The notes beneath the pieces are model-generated. The model did not search any database and was not told the origin of the DNA. It worked only from the letters and a program-made list of their open reading frames with translations. From positions 186,001 through 250,000 of the forward strand of contig JACTVC010000034.1 of NCBI GenBank assembly GCA_018417955.1: DNA of 64,000 nt, given 5' to 3'. Positions 33,999-45,624 of this stretch are shown piece after piece. A program made the translations under genes and the position numbers. Every line of letters starts with the position of its first letter. Position 1 is the stretch's first letter. Origin of the DNA: Laccaria trichodermophora (lineage: Eukaryota > Basidiomycota > Agaricomycetes > Agaricales > Hydnangiaceae).

Positions 33999-34850
33999 TC
34001 ATACAATTTCTGCTGAGTGAGAGGTGGTTTCAGTGTCCACCATGATGGTATAAGTGATCTGGGTGCCTGGAATCTCCTCTGGGATCAGGGTGTCGCCAAA
34101 GGCAACTATGTCATATGGTAAGTAGGTGCCAGGGGAAAGGTTAGGTGTTGCCAGAGCATAGTGGTCAAATATTCCCTTGAAACCACTATCAATGTGGCTA
34201 AAGACAAGTTGGCCTTTTGGCAAGAAGCCAGTAGTGGGGATGAACATCATCCAGTGGTTGGTCCGAATTGCTGCTTGCATGAAAGTCGGATTCAGGTGAA
34301 TAGAAGGGAGAGACCACTCTATATCAAACAGCTCGCGACACATGGCAGCCTGACTGATATCCTGGTTGTAGGGTATTGTAGTGCCATAGGGGCTGATGGG
34401 AAAACTGCTCTGATGGTGTTGGCATACATGCTCTGCTCCTCCACTAATGTGTAACCCATGGTTGTTGACCTGTAATTCAACCCTTTCTGCAGATGAGTAT
34501 GTAAAAAGAGGCTGGGCATCAATGAGGATGGTGTCTCAGTTCTTGGGGATGGCATCCTGAGGCTGGCCCAAATCGTCACGTATTTCTCCAAAATGCTCAT
34601 AATGTGGCTTTAGTTCATTCTGTTTGATGAACTGCTGAGCCATGGCAAGTAAGGGGGCATCGGCAGGATCATTGAAAGAGGGTGATAACCAAGTAGCCCA
34701 AAGGACTTAACCCTTACAGATGCTTTCAACATGACACTTGTAGCAAGACTGTGCATATTTGAGCATAGCTTCCAACTCTGCAGTGTTGGTAATGCCAGTA
34801 AGATCAATAGGGGTGAATGCCTTAGGAGGTGGGTATTTAAGGCTGGGCAT
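33999..34850 (-). pseudogene. dead paralogue of the 273-aa protein
   Basis: Aligns end to end with 35386-36207, from ATG 34850 (MPSLKYPPPKAFTP) to a terminus at 33999. Key shared pieces are ITNTAELEAMLKYA, DTILIDAQPLFTYS, TNHWMMFIPTTGF and ALATPNLSPGTYLPYDIVA. TAA at about 34710-34708 replaces the CAA of the intact copy, and TGA at 34538-34536 replaces its CGA; a 1-2 nt indel near 34360 breaks the middle. It seems to be a tandem duplicate inactivated by C-to-T changes. Confidence 0.88.
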
Positions 34851-35116
34851 GTTGGCTGTGTATTGCTCAAAACTTAGAAATGTATAAAAGGTGCATGGAT
34901 GCTGTTAAACTTACAGAAGTGGGCTTTGGAACATTGGAACAAATTGTCTTTGTAAGAAAAGGTTTTTTGTTGTGTCAGTGGGATGAACAGGGGAAATGAG
35001 GAGGTCTCACAGAAATAGTTGATCTGTTGGTGATGGGGGAACAAGTGAGGAAAGGCTGTATTTTATGTTTTCAAAAAGTGAGACTTTATAATTTAATAGG
35101 GGGCATATGCCAGACA

Positions 35117-35131
35117 ATGATGTCATCATAG
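35117..35131 (-). promoter_or_regulatory. CRE-like element upstream of the dead copy
   Basis: ATGATGTCATCAT sits about 270 bp upstream of the pseudogene ATG, inside a 165-bp block (34975-35140) that is conserved with the intact copy's promoter. Confidence 0.4.
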
Positions 35132-35385
35132 GAGGCTCTGGCACACTAGACACTTATACCTGGTTCTCCTTTACTAAGAGCTTGTCACTTCACTCTGATT
35201 ATTCTTCTGTATATGAAATCATACAATACTTAGTTGTCTTATTTAAACTAGTAGACAATGGATAGGTGACAGACAAAGATCTGAATCAAGTCATGATCTA
35301 AATACACATCTTCCAAGTTCCAATGCTATATCACCATTCCAATCTAACCTTCATGCAGAGCGGTCGGTAGTTCTGGTGTTTTCTG

Positions 35386-36207
35386 TCACAAACTGGTGCT
35401 GGTGCAGGTGATCTGGCTGCCTGGAATATCCTCTGGGATCAGGGTGTCACCAATGGCAACTATGTCATATGGCAAGTAGGTGCCAGGGGAAAGGTGAGGT
35501 GTTGCCATAGCATAGCAGTTGAACACTTCTTTGAAACAACTATTGGGGCAGCTGAAGATGAGGTGGCTTTTCAGTGAGAAGCCAGTAGTGGGGATGAACA
35601 TGATCCAGGAGTTGGTCTGAATTGTAGGCATGAAAGCTGAATCACCAAGAATGAAAAAAAGAGACCACTCTATAGCAAAGAACTCACATTGCATGACAGC
35701 CTGACTAATGCCCTGGTTGTAGGGTGGGATTGTGGTGCCATAGGGGCCAACAGGAAAGCTGAATTGCTGGTGTTGGTATATGTGCTCTGCTCCTCCATCA
35801 ACGTGTAACCCATGGTGGATGACCTGTTGTTCAACCTTCTCTGCACATGAGTATGTGAAAAGGGGCTGGGCATCAATGAGGATGGTGTCTCGGATCTCAT
35901 GGATAACATCCTGAGGTTGGCCTGGCTCATAGCGCTTTTCTCCAAAAGGCTGATAATGTGGCATCAGCTCCCTCTTATTGATGATGCGCTCAGCCATGGT
36001 GAGTGTGGGGGCATCAGCAGGCTCATTGAGAAATGGTGGTAGTAACAAAGCAGCCCAGGCAACTTGAGACTTATGGGTGCGTTCAATGTGAAGTTTGTAC
36101 CTGGACAGGGCATATTTGATCATGGCTTCCAACTCTGCAGGGTTGGTGATTCCAGTACAGTCACTAGGTGTGAAGGCCTGTGGAAGCAGATAGTTGATGT
36201 TGGGCAT
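35386..36207 (-). CDS. unknown protein, 273 aa (intact tandem copy)
   Basis: One exon, 822 nt. ATG 36207 (MPNINYLLPQAFTP) is chosen because the paralogue starts at the same place. No signal peptide, membrane segment or known catalytic motif is recognised. Notable conserved pieces are GITNPAELEAMIKYALSRY, ERIINKRELMPHY, GLHVDGGAEHIYQHQQFSF, SWIMFIPTTGF and GTYLPYDIVAIGDTLIPED. The protein is soluble-looking, rich in Pro and Ile, and its C-terminal third, with repeated hydrophobic strands, may be a beta-sheet fold. The family looks lineage-specific. The intact frame beside a mutated paralogue, with a conserved upstream block, suggests it is expressed and under selection. Confidence 0.75.
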   Translation of the reverse strand: MPNINYLLPQAFTPSDCTGITNPAELEAMIKYALSRYKLHIERTHKSQVAWAALLLPPFLNEPADAPTLTMAERIINKRELMPHYQPFGEKRYEPGQPQDVIHEIRDTILIDAQPLFTYSCAEKVEQQVIHHGLHVDGGAEHIYQHQQFSFPVGPYGTTIPPYNQGISQAVMQCEFFAIEWSLFFILGDSAFMPTIQTNSWIMFIPTTGFSLKSHLIFSCPNSCFKEVFNCYAMATPHLSPGTYLPYDIVAIGDTLIPEDIPGSQITCTSTSL

Positions 36208-36457
36208 TTTTTCTGTGAACAGTGAACTGCTCAAAACTTGGGAATAGGAGGTGCATGGGTTCAGTTGAACTCACAAAAGTGGGTGTTGTATGAAAATGTA
36301 GGTCAAACGTAGGTCCCAGGTCACACCTGATCATTTAATGTGTCAGTGGGATGAAAAGGGTACTTGATGAGTTCTCACAGAAATATGGTGATGGGAGGAC
36401 AAAAGAAGAGCTGTATTTTATGTCAGAGAGAGACTTTATTGTGATCGGCCAATTTTG

Positions 36458-36474
36458 AATGATGTCATCATAGG
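36458..36474 (-). promoter_or_regulatory. CRE-like element upstream of the intact copy
   Basis: The same ATGATGTCATCATAGGAGGCT-type block occurs about 255 bp before the ATG of the 273-aa gene. The 36340-36485 segment resembles 34975-35140 (GTGTCAGTGGGATGA, CTCACAGAAATA, GCTGTATTTTATG, GAGACTTTAT). Confidence 0.45.
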
Positions 36475-36663
36475 AGGCTACTTGGACGAGTGAGGTTATC
36501 AAGAAGTTATGGTTCTTATTGAACGATCTGGTCGGTAACTCAACTTTGATAGATGGTATCGTTCAGGCACCATTGGCAATGGAGCAAGTATGACTCATCT
36601 GCAGCTTTTCAAATTTCCAATGGCAATGACAATTTCTAATTTCTTTCTTCTGCTTGCCTCTTG

Positions 36664-37814
36664 TCATGAATCCTGTACTAGTAACGTCCGACATCTCTCA
36701 ATCTCCTCTCCCATCTCCCGAAGCATCAACTCATACGCATCCCTCCACCACCCGATCTCCTCAAAATATAACCCCCCATTCCCCTTCTCCGCCTTCTTCA
36801 ACGCCTTCTCTTCCTCTTCCCTTGTCAATATCCCACCATCTACAGCCACAGGAAACGGTTTAGCAATCGTATAATGCACGATCTTCCCCTCCCCCTTCAA
36901 ACTCTCCCATAACGTCCTACTCCGCTTCTTGATTGCGAGGTTGAGGTTGTAGATGTATGGCAGCCTCACGGTCCGCGCTGCGTAGTAGAGGTTGAGAAAG
37001 GATTGTTCGGCTTGATCGAGGGGATACGTGGCGCTCTCAATCTTTGCCTTCATATCCTCAAATACGCTCGTCGACGTCTCGAGGACCAACACACCTGCGT
37101 TGAACGTCAACGCGAACCCTCGTGAGTCCCCGGGGACGTAAACGTCCGGAACCGCAGCAAAGTTCCACGGAAGCTCGAACAACTCGTCAAAGTTTCTCCG
37201 GACAAGGGTGTCTGCGTCCAAATACACGAGTTTCTCCACTCCCAGGGAGTCAAAAGACCATACAGTAAGTTTCGTGTACTGGTCCTGAAAGCGGTGGTGG
37301 ATTCCTTTGCCATTATGGGGCGGGGGGATGAGGGCGATAGGGTGCGGGTCCCAGCCAGCCGCACGGACTATGCATAGGGCGGGGGCGGAGACGCGGGTGG
37401 GGAGGTATGGGAGGATGAGGCGGGCGGAGGTGTTGGCTTTACGGAGGGAGTGCCCGAGTACGGCGACGCCGATGGCGAAGCTGTCCGAGTAGAGTGTCGA
37501 TACGACGGCGTGGGAGCCATTTGGGGGAGGGGGAGGTGGGGTGTAGGAATGACGTAGGACTGGGCTGGTGTTTCTGAGATGAGAAATGGTGAGTGTGAGT
37601 GTGTTTGGTTCATATATGCGAAAACTTGCATGTTTTGAAAGTCGTCTAGTGGGTTAAAAGACCGAAGGGTGGCGAAATACCATCCTGCGCATGAGCTGAC
37701 AAGTATACTGAGGCCCAATGGGAGGAGAAAGCGTCGATATGACGGCTTTGGGGGCGCGGCGTTGGTTGGGAGTGGTTCGTACGGGGAGGATAGGATGGGG
37801 CAGAGGTGAGACAT
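36664..37814 (-). CDS. GT8-type glycosyltransferase, type II membrane protein
   Basis: Starts at ATG 37814 (MSHLCPILSSPYEPLP). A short cytosolic tail and one membrane anchor (RRFLLPLGLSILVSSCAGWYF) indicate a Golgi type II protein. After an intron lying about 37570-37650 (the frame changes there; the exact junction is unresolved) the catalytic domain begins with AVVSTLYSDSFAIGVAVLGHSL. It holds the DXD metal site in EKLVYLDADTLVRRNFDELF, then FNAGVLVLETS, DQAEQSFLNLYY, and the C-terminal KIVHYT with WWRDAYE. These match family 8 (glycogenin/galactinol synthase-like) enzymes, which use UDP-sugars and Mn2+. Acceptor unknown. The N-terminal anchor argues against glycogenin itself. Confidence 0.88.
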
Positions 37815-39948
37815 GGTTGGAGTCAATCAGCTGCGGGCCTTCGTTTTCGACTTGCATGCGTGATTCGCTGCTGAAATCCTATCAGTCGGCTTTCTCTTTG
37901 GTAACGCATAGCCCATCAAGGGATCAGTCCGTCAAGATTACCCTACGTTCAACGTTCCCCAAGACTCCAAGACTTTTGCCCAAGCCTCAGATTCGACGTA
38001 CGTGTTGGACGAGAACAGTTGTATACTTGCATCGTGGCACATTTTCGCTTCAGACCTCGGAAGAGTTGACTGCGGAAAGCAAATAACCCGAGGAACGACT
38101 TCAAGTTATTTTGGGACGGGTCTATTTTTGGAAGAGAGCGAAAGCACGTGCAAGGTCGACTGGCACTTGTTTAAATAGTAAGTATGGTTTTGCAGCGTCA
38201 AATGTCAATGCTTGACGAGGGGGACCTTTACGAAAGTATACACTTTACCATGACATACTGTGGTCAATTAAAAAAGGCATTAAAATCCAAGATCATCCAT
38301 CAATATTTGGGGTTTGGTAAAAGTGCTGCGGTTAACGGCCCCCAGTATTCTGGACCTCTGGCATCAAAGTTGAAGGGATGGAGAAATTGGACAAGAGTCC
38401 GCCGCAGGGGAGGCCTGGGTGACTGGCTTCGCGATCGTAGTTTTTAGGCGAGCGATTTGAGCGTGGAGACTGCAGTCAAGCGATTTTCTGTAAATGCAGC
38501 AGGCAAGGTCGATCAGAAAATTCGCAGCTCATTTGAGACAATATAGTGATTCAGAAGGCTTAAAAATGCCTAACGGGAAACTGGTAAAAGTAGGCTCAGA
38601 AGGGTTTGCAAACCTCGATGGCCTAGGTCTGACGAACTTCATTGAGCGGGATTGTACACTGGTCAGTTATGGCACGGACTCAGGGACTCAGAGTCCGATA
38701 AAAATAATATTCTTTGACATAAAAGGACAAGAAGTTTTCTGCGCAAAATTGAGTTAACAAAGACGGAGCACTCCAATGTGCGGCTCGATAGAAATTGGGG
38801 GGAAGTCACGGCGAATGAAGGATTCAAAAACCATACGATGGTCGTATAATTCGTGCGCTCGCCTCCTCGCAGAATCCTGCCGCCTAGAGTCGCTTAGTCT
38901 GTGTGGGAACTGACGGGGCCAGCGTTGAAAATGGAGTACACATTTTGTCTGACGGTATAAGTTGGCAATAGGGATTCGAAGTGCACGAATGTGGCGAGTG
39001 ATCATGGCTCAAAATGACCCTTGCTAAATCCTGGTGGATCATTGAAGGCACCTACTTGGACGAATGTGGTCAGTTAGAGCTTGGGGCTTTTGAATCCACC
39101 CCAGTGAAAGTTATTCGAATCTGGAAGGTGGTGAGTTGTAGCAACTGGAAAGTTTTCTCGGGCAAATACCAATCAACAACTTGAATAAGGCTTTCTGCGT
39201 GGGAACGAGGAAGGTTTCCTCCTCATCATAATCCGAATCGATCACATTGTCATTCACGCGCACGCCTTGTTCCCGTCTTATTGACCCAGCGGGTTTCTTC
39301 ACGTTGACCTGCAGCATGCGTTTGTGGTACACATCGATTTCCAACCTCGCCACTAGCATTTGGCTTCACGCAGTTACATCTTTGGACGGCCAGCCTTGTC
39401 CACATCTAGACAATAGGTTGAGTGGGTCGGAGATGCCCTGACCCCCCGCAATCGACTTCTACTCCCATGGAGCGCGGTAGAGGCCGCACACAACAGATTG
39501 CCCTTGGTCGTGACGTTCGTCGTCAGGATACTGGCTGGTGGATACCAGCCCCTGGTCGTACGAACTTGCGCTTATGATGTAGATCTGAGGTGAGCGTCTT
39601 TCGAGACTTATTGTATACTCCATTTGTTGATAAAATTTTGCGGTCGAAAGTTCCCAATGCGTAACTGGTAGAAATCTCTTCTTTGGATCAGTGGTTGCGT
39701 ATTACTCGACGCTCCAAGCTTTCGACTCAAAACCTAATAAACAGCACTGCTCACCATTCCTGTTGTCGCCCGTCGCCTTGTGTCGACTGTCGTGGCAACG
39801 ACAACAAAAACCTTTAACAAGGCGCCTGTCCCTGAACGATTAGGTTCTGATCTTCAATTTTTGGATCTATTTGATGCTTACTTATTTTTAGTTCGAACAA
39901 ACCATCGCGAAGGCACCATGATCGTTTCTTCTTTCATTGTCTCCCTTG
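37815..39948. other. 2.1-kb intergenic region, no supported gene
   Basis: Short frames only. A 37-codon ORF at 39466-39576 starts MERGRGRTQQ but has no support beyond being open. The last part feeds the promoter of the secreted-protein gene at 40156. Confidence 0.5.
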
Positions 39949-39954
39949 TATAAA
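39949..39954 (+). promoter_or_regulatory. TATA box of the Lys/Gly-rich secreted protein gene
   Basis: TATAAA 207 bp upstream of the ATG. The paralogous gene has TATAAA 205 bp upstream. Both leaders contain GAGTCGACCTCAC (40066-40078 and 41994-42006). Confidence 0.6.
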
Positions 39955-40155
39955 GGGATCGCCAACTGCGCATTCTTCCCCTCACCTCTCTTTCTTCTCT
40001 CCGTCTTTCTCTCTTCTCGTTGCTGGCATCATTCCATCTTTTCTTGACCTGGCGTCTACGTTCTGAGTCGACCTCACTTTTATTCAACCAACCCTAGACT
40101 TTACCTACACCTTTCCTTGCTCTCCTCACTTTCATTCAAATTCCAGAACAACGAC

Positions 40156-41237
40156 ATGGCCCCGCTATCATCACTCCTTGTAGCTTTTCTCATGGCTGCC
40201 ACTGCTTACCCCGTAAACGCCGGTGTGTTCTCTTCTCCTCTTTCTTCGTGCCTTACTCATGAACTTACTTTGCATGATCAGTTCCGCTTGAGGGGCGTCA
40301 GGCAGGATCATATGGCACCCCCAGTGACAAGTCACCTTCGGTCGCCAATTCGACAACCCCAACAGCCACCGTCGTAACGCCCGTTCCGTAAGTGCTTGTT
40401 TTCTTCCCCACGACAATACAAAGGAATTTACCGTTTTCTTGTCCTCCTGTTAGTATCGCCACGCTTGTGGCCAACAATGACTCCCCGTCCCGTGTCATCA
40501 ACCTGAACAAAAGCGCCAACTCAACCTCAGCAGACGGCAAGAAGAAACACAAACACCTTATGAATAAGGGTGCGAAAGGCGTTTTCAAAAAGAACGCCAC
40601 CGCTTCTGCTGTTGCTGCCGGATCCGCGAACAGGACTGATGTTTACGCGCGTGATGTTCAGGAGGACGCTGCTAAGAAAGCAAAGAGCGGTAATAAGGGC
40701 AAGGGTAAGGGGAAGAAGGGGAAGAAAAGCAAGAAGGGGAAGAAAGCTCAGAAGGGCGGTAAAGCTGCCGCTCGCGAGGAGGAAAACCTTGAGGAGTCCG
40801 ATTCCTCCGAGCTTGTTGAGCGGTTCGTCGATGTGGTTGAGGCACGCGATCTTGTGGCAGAGCTTGTAGCGCGCTACAACGACGAGTTGGAGGCGCGCGA
40901 GCCTGAGGCTGAGGAGCGCGATGTGGAGGGCGAGGAGCTTGTCGCTGCGAAGAAGGGTGGCAAGAAGGGAAAGAAGGGCAAGGGAAAGAAGGGGAAGGGC
41001 AAGAAAGGGAAGAAGGGCGGGAAGGCAGCTGCTCGCGCTGCTGACGCCAGTGATATCGACCCCTACGCTGAGTCTCCCGTCGCCGCTCGTCAAGACGCGG
41101 GGAACGACCTTGCCGCTGCTAAGAAGAAGGGTGGTAATAAGGGGAAGAAGGGGAAGAATTCGAAGAAGGGTAGTAAGGGAGAGAAGAAGGGACAGAACAA
41201 GGGGGGTAAGAAAAGTGGTGCTGGTGCCGCTTCGTGA
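40156..41237 (+). CDS. secreted Lys/Gly-rich repeat protein, 318 aa
   Basis: Exons 40156-40222, 40282-40387 and 40454-41237 (introns 59 and 66 nt, GT-AG) give 957 nt. Residues 1-22 form a signal peptide (MAPLSSLLVAFLMAATAYPVNA), followed by VPLEGRQAG. The body alternates acidic helices (EEENLEESDSSELVERFVDV; ARYNDELEAREPEAEERDVE) with three very basic Lys/Gly runs (GKGKGKKGKKSKKGKK and similar). Dibasic KK/KR sites abound, so Kex2-type processing into peptides is possible but unproven. Exon 1 has the same length and phase as that of the next gene, so the pair probably shares a promoter-signal-peptide module. Function unknown; a cell-wall or extracellular polycation is an inference. Confidence 0.82.
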
Positions 41238-41903
41238 AATTCTGTATTCCCTCAAATTCTCATATGAGACATGACCTGATTGGGGAGCTTATTATATGGG
41301 AATTTATACCGGATAATTTGACCGCTTTACAATGCTTTTCTCGGGGAGATGTGAAAGAACAACATGGAAAAATGGATTCAGCGCGATTTGAGCGGTATTG
41401 AGTGCATTTGAGTCCAACAAATTGTTTCCTGGCCAGACTTCTAGTACATATGTGAGATCAACCGATGACTCTCTCGATAGAGGGGAGTTTACACGTTCCG
41501 TTGACGTTCATCACCCACAAAATTTGGATTTTCTGATGCTCGAGACGCGACGCGACGCGTCAAGTTCACGCGTCCCATCACGTGCGAATATATCGAAATC
41601 TCGTGCTTGGCGTTGAACGTTGATGCCTTGGCAACCCTCCTCCTCTTCGATTTCTGCTACTGAGTCATTGGAATGCCTTTTCCTCCTGGCAAGCAATTAA
41701 GGCAACGGCGGCTCAACGGCTTTGCACACGATGTGTTGAACTCTGGGCTAAACTCGTATGTGTTGTCTCGTGGACGGTGGAGGTTCGTCTTCTCACCAAT
41801 ATCTCACCATTTGACCTAACATGATGCTGCATTCTGATAGTTGTCGCCATCTCGACGCCGAGCCATGCGACTACCATCCCCATGTAGGATCGATGACGAA
41901 GGC

Positions 41904-41909
41904 TATAAA
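41904..41909 (+). promoter_or_regulatory. TATA box of the two-domain secreted protein gene
   Basis: TATAAA in GGCTATAAACACC, 205 bp before the ATG, mirroring the upstream paralogue. The rest of 41238-42108 has no supported gene. Confidence 0.6.
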
Positions 41910-42108
41910 CACCCCACATGAAAGTCTCCTTGGCCCAAATTGATCCCCTTAGTCGTCGTTCTTTCTTCCTCCAGTGACCTGGTGTCTGTTTTTGAGTCGA
42001 CCTCACCCTCGTTTTTTGGTCTTCGTCTTCGTTCGTTTCTACTTTCGAAAAACTTTTTTTACAATCAGCTTCAATTCACTTTCAAATTCATTACAATCGG
42101 TCGCGCAA

Positions 42109-45100
42109 ATGGCTCGCCTTTCGTCCTACTTTGTTGCGCTGCTCGTGGCAGCTTGTTCTTACAGAGTAGATGCCGGTGCGTTGCCTGTTTTTTTAGTTCA
42201 AGAAAGTTCACTGACTTCGGGGGCAATAGTACCGCTTGAAGCGCGTCTTACAGAATCAACCACGTCAGTGCAAGCCACGATCACAGGTTCTGCCGACATT
42301 CCAAGTTCGACGGGAGGCGGAGCGAATCCGACCGTCGTGTGTAACGTTGCTCGCACTCAAACTGCGACCGACCTCACGACGACCACCAAAGCGATGGAGG
42401 AGATCACCGCTGTGGCTGGAAAGTAAGTTTCCATCTCTATCTCCCTAACTTACGTCGTGTTCTGATATTTTCAATAGCAATGCAGATATTTCTGCTGCTG
42501 TCAGCGCGGCCAAGGATGGGTTGAAGACCGCCATTGAAGGCCTGGCTGCCATAGCCGATGCTCTCGTAGCTGGGCAAGCACCAAACGACGCAGACGGAAT
42601 CAACCTCACAAATGGGTTGATGGCTGCAAAGACGGCCCTTGCTTCAATCCAAACGTATGTTTTACCTCTCCACGCTGAAAAACGAAACCAATATCTCGGC
42701 AGGCAGGACACCACCATAGATGGCGCTGTGGCAAACACTGAATTCCACCTCTCCCGCACGATTGACGCTGGGGAGAGGGTCGTTGAGAATTGCCAGGGTG
42801 CAATCGGAGGCTCCAATGCGGGTTCTTCAAAGTCTACGACGAGCTCGACATCTACCAGCGTTAGTTCATCCGAAAGCACCTCCTCAAATGGAACCGCCTC
42901 GGAGACCAGCAGTGACACATCTTCCTCAACCGTTACTACTGTACGTTTCCCCTCTTAATTTGCTTGCTCTTCATTCATCCAATTCTTTCCGTTGTAGACG
43001 TCCCAGATAGCGTGAGTTGTTCCCTGTCTTTCGTCTGTAATTCATGCATTAACGCGATCCTGTGTCTAGGAAAGCCACGGGTGTCCACGCTGGCGGCATG
43101 AGAGGTGGTCAAAACAAGAACGGTACTGTCGGCCACAAGACGGGTAACAACAACGGTACCGCCCAGCACAAGATGAAGCAGGGTGGTAACATGAATGGTA
43201 CCATGAACAGTGGTCATAAGATGGGCAACAAGAACGGTACTGTGAACGCCGGTCATCATAGGATGGGGAGCAAGAACGGTACCATGAAGGCTGGTCATCA
43301 TAAAGGTACCGCACACGGAGGTCATAAGATGAACAGTGGGCACAACAAGAACGGTACCGTCAAGGCTGGTCAAAAAGTGAACGACGGGAAATCGAACAAC
43401 GGGAAGAACGGAACATCCAGCAGCCGCACTTCTGCTCACGGCATGGGTTCGACGATCAGGTCGTCGTCATCGCCTACCTCAGTGACCACCACCACTAAAA
43501 TCATCATGTCGTCAGCTACGATCGCAATCTCGTCGCCTGCTCGTGCGACTACCACTACCGCCTCTCACCAAATGATGAACAACGGCAAGAACGAAAACTC
43601 CAGCTCCAGCTTTGGTCACAATATGAGCTCGGGTGGCGATGGAAAGTTGACCACCAAATCCACTAGTTCGTTCAAGGCCACCATCACCAAACCATCGGCT
43701 TCCATGTTCGTTCATTTGACGTCTTCATCTGCTCGTGCTACCACCACCTCGTCTCGCCACATGATGAACAATGGCAAGGGCGGAAACACCAACAGCAGCT
43801 CTAGTCACATTATGGGCTCGAGCAGCAAGGTCATCTCGACAATCAAGTCCACTTCAACGACAACGTCATTGAAGGATACCTCCAGAATCTTGGCTTCCAC
43901 TACCAGCTCGATGTCTGTTCAGTCGATGTCGTCCCCTGCTCGTGCTACTACCACTACCGTTTCTGGCCATACGATGAACAACGGCAAGGGCGGAAATCCT
44001 AATACCGCCACTGTCCACAGTATGGGCTCGAGCAGCGGGGGCAGCTCGGCTACGAAACCCACGACAACCTCTACTTCGTCAAAGGCCAGCAACACCAGTA
44101 TGGGTCACAACATGGGCTCAGGTAACAAGGGCAGCTCATCTATCAAATCCGCCTCAACGTCGAATTCGTCGAAGGCCATCACCAAGACATTGGCTTCCAC
44201 CAAATCGGTGTCTTCATCATCTGCTCGTGTCACGACCGCTGCGTCCAGCCACACTATGAACAACGGCAAGGGCGGAAACTCCAACACCAAGTCTAGTCAC
44301 AATATAGGATCAAGTAGCAAGGGCACCTCGACTACGTCGACATCGACTCCCCCAAAGGCCACCAATACCAACACTGGTCACAATATGGGCTCAAATAACA
44401 AAGGCAGCTTGACAACCATATCCACCTCCTCAAAGGCCACCGCTATCAAGACCGTCGTTTCATCGGCCTCTATCACCAGTTCGTCGTCTACTCGCTCGAC
44501 GTCATCATCTGCAAGAGCTACAACCACCGCCGCGTCTGGTCATATGAACAACGACAAGAACGGAAACTCTGGTAACAAAGGCAACTCGACCACCAAATCC
44601 GCTTCATCCACTTCGTTAGGGGCCACCGCTACCGGAACTGTAGTTTCCTCTACGAAACTTGGGTCTACTCTCAAATCCACTTCGACCTCTACTTCATCGA
44701 TTGCCACTGCTACCAAGACCACAGTTTCGTCGGCTTCCGTTATCAGTTCGTCGTCTGTTCGCGCGATGTCATCTGCTGCCCGTGGTACCATCACCGCGTC
44801 GACCTCGTCCACCGACTGTCCTCCTCCGAAGACCAAGTTCGTCACTGTGGTATGTCATCTCCGCGTTTGCGTTCAATATGTCTCATCTGATGTACATATT
44901 CTCTTTGTGTAGACCGTCACCCGGAAGTGAGTCATATTAATGTTCACCTTCTCGAAGTTTGCTCAACGTTAGGGCGACCGCGACCGCGTCTAGCAAGGAC
45001 GACGGCAAGACGAACCAGAACCAGAACACGAGCTCTACCGTCACGACCACCACCGGCAATCCTATAGCGTCGTCATCGTCGTTGAGAAGTGCGACACCGG

Positions 45101-45624
45101 CCGCCAAGCCCACTGGGAAGGCGATGAGGCGCCAGCGGGGAAGTCTCCAATGCAACATTACTCGACTCCAGATTGTGAAGAGCCTCTCAGCCTCGATGTC
45201 CTCGCTTTCACAAGTTGGTACTTCTGATAGAACGTAAGCTTTTCCCTCTTCTTCCAAATGTCTCTAATGTGCCAATGTGATAGTGACGCCGGGATAGCGG
45301 CTGCTGTTCAACAAGCCCAAGACGCACTGAATACTTCGTTAGCCGGGATTAAGACTATCATGGAAGCCCTTGGTGCTGGCGAGCTCTCGCCTGCTGCCGC
45401 GTGGTCACAAGTTGATGATGGGTTGAACGTCGCCAATGCTACTCTGGACAGTATCACTTCGTACGTCTTTCGTGCTTTCCGTGTGTCCTTCTCAGCCTCG
45501 AAACTGATTCTCGTACACGTATGATAGATCAAGCGAAGCTGTGAATGACGTATTTACTGTTGTTCAAGACCATATCGCTTCGACGCTGGAAGCGACCAAG
45601 GCTGTAGCGGAGACTTGCAATTAG
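42109..45624 (+). CDS. secreted protein with duplicated 116-residue domain and His/Met repeats, 1005 aa
   Basis: Ten exons: 42109-42175, 42230-42422, 42478-42654, 42703-42940, 42998-43011, 43070-44849, 44913-44926, 44973-45233, 45284-45460 and 45528-45624 (3,018 nt, all introns GT-AG). Residues 1-22 are a signal peptide, then VPLEAR. Residues 60-176 form an Ala/Thr-rich helical domain bracketed by Cys60 and Cys176. The same domain, Cys to Cys again 116 residues, ends the protein (C at about 888 to 1004). In both, phase-2 introns fall 27 and 86 residues after the first Cys. The large middle exon has GHKMGNKNGT-type repeats, then about six repeats of SSARATTT...GHTMNNGKGGN...GSSSKG, heavily Ser/Thr and surely O-glycosylated if secreted. 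The helical domain recalls HsbA-type hydrophobic surface-binding proteins, a weak resemblance. Metal binding by the His-X-Met motifs is inference. Confidence 0.88.

Noticed and set aside
39466..39576. 37-codon RG-rich micro-ORF
   Set aside because: Open frame alone; no conservation or promoter evidence available.
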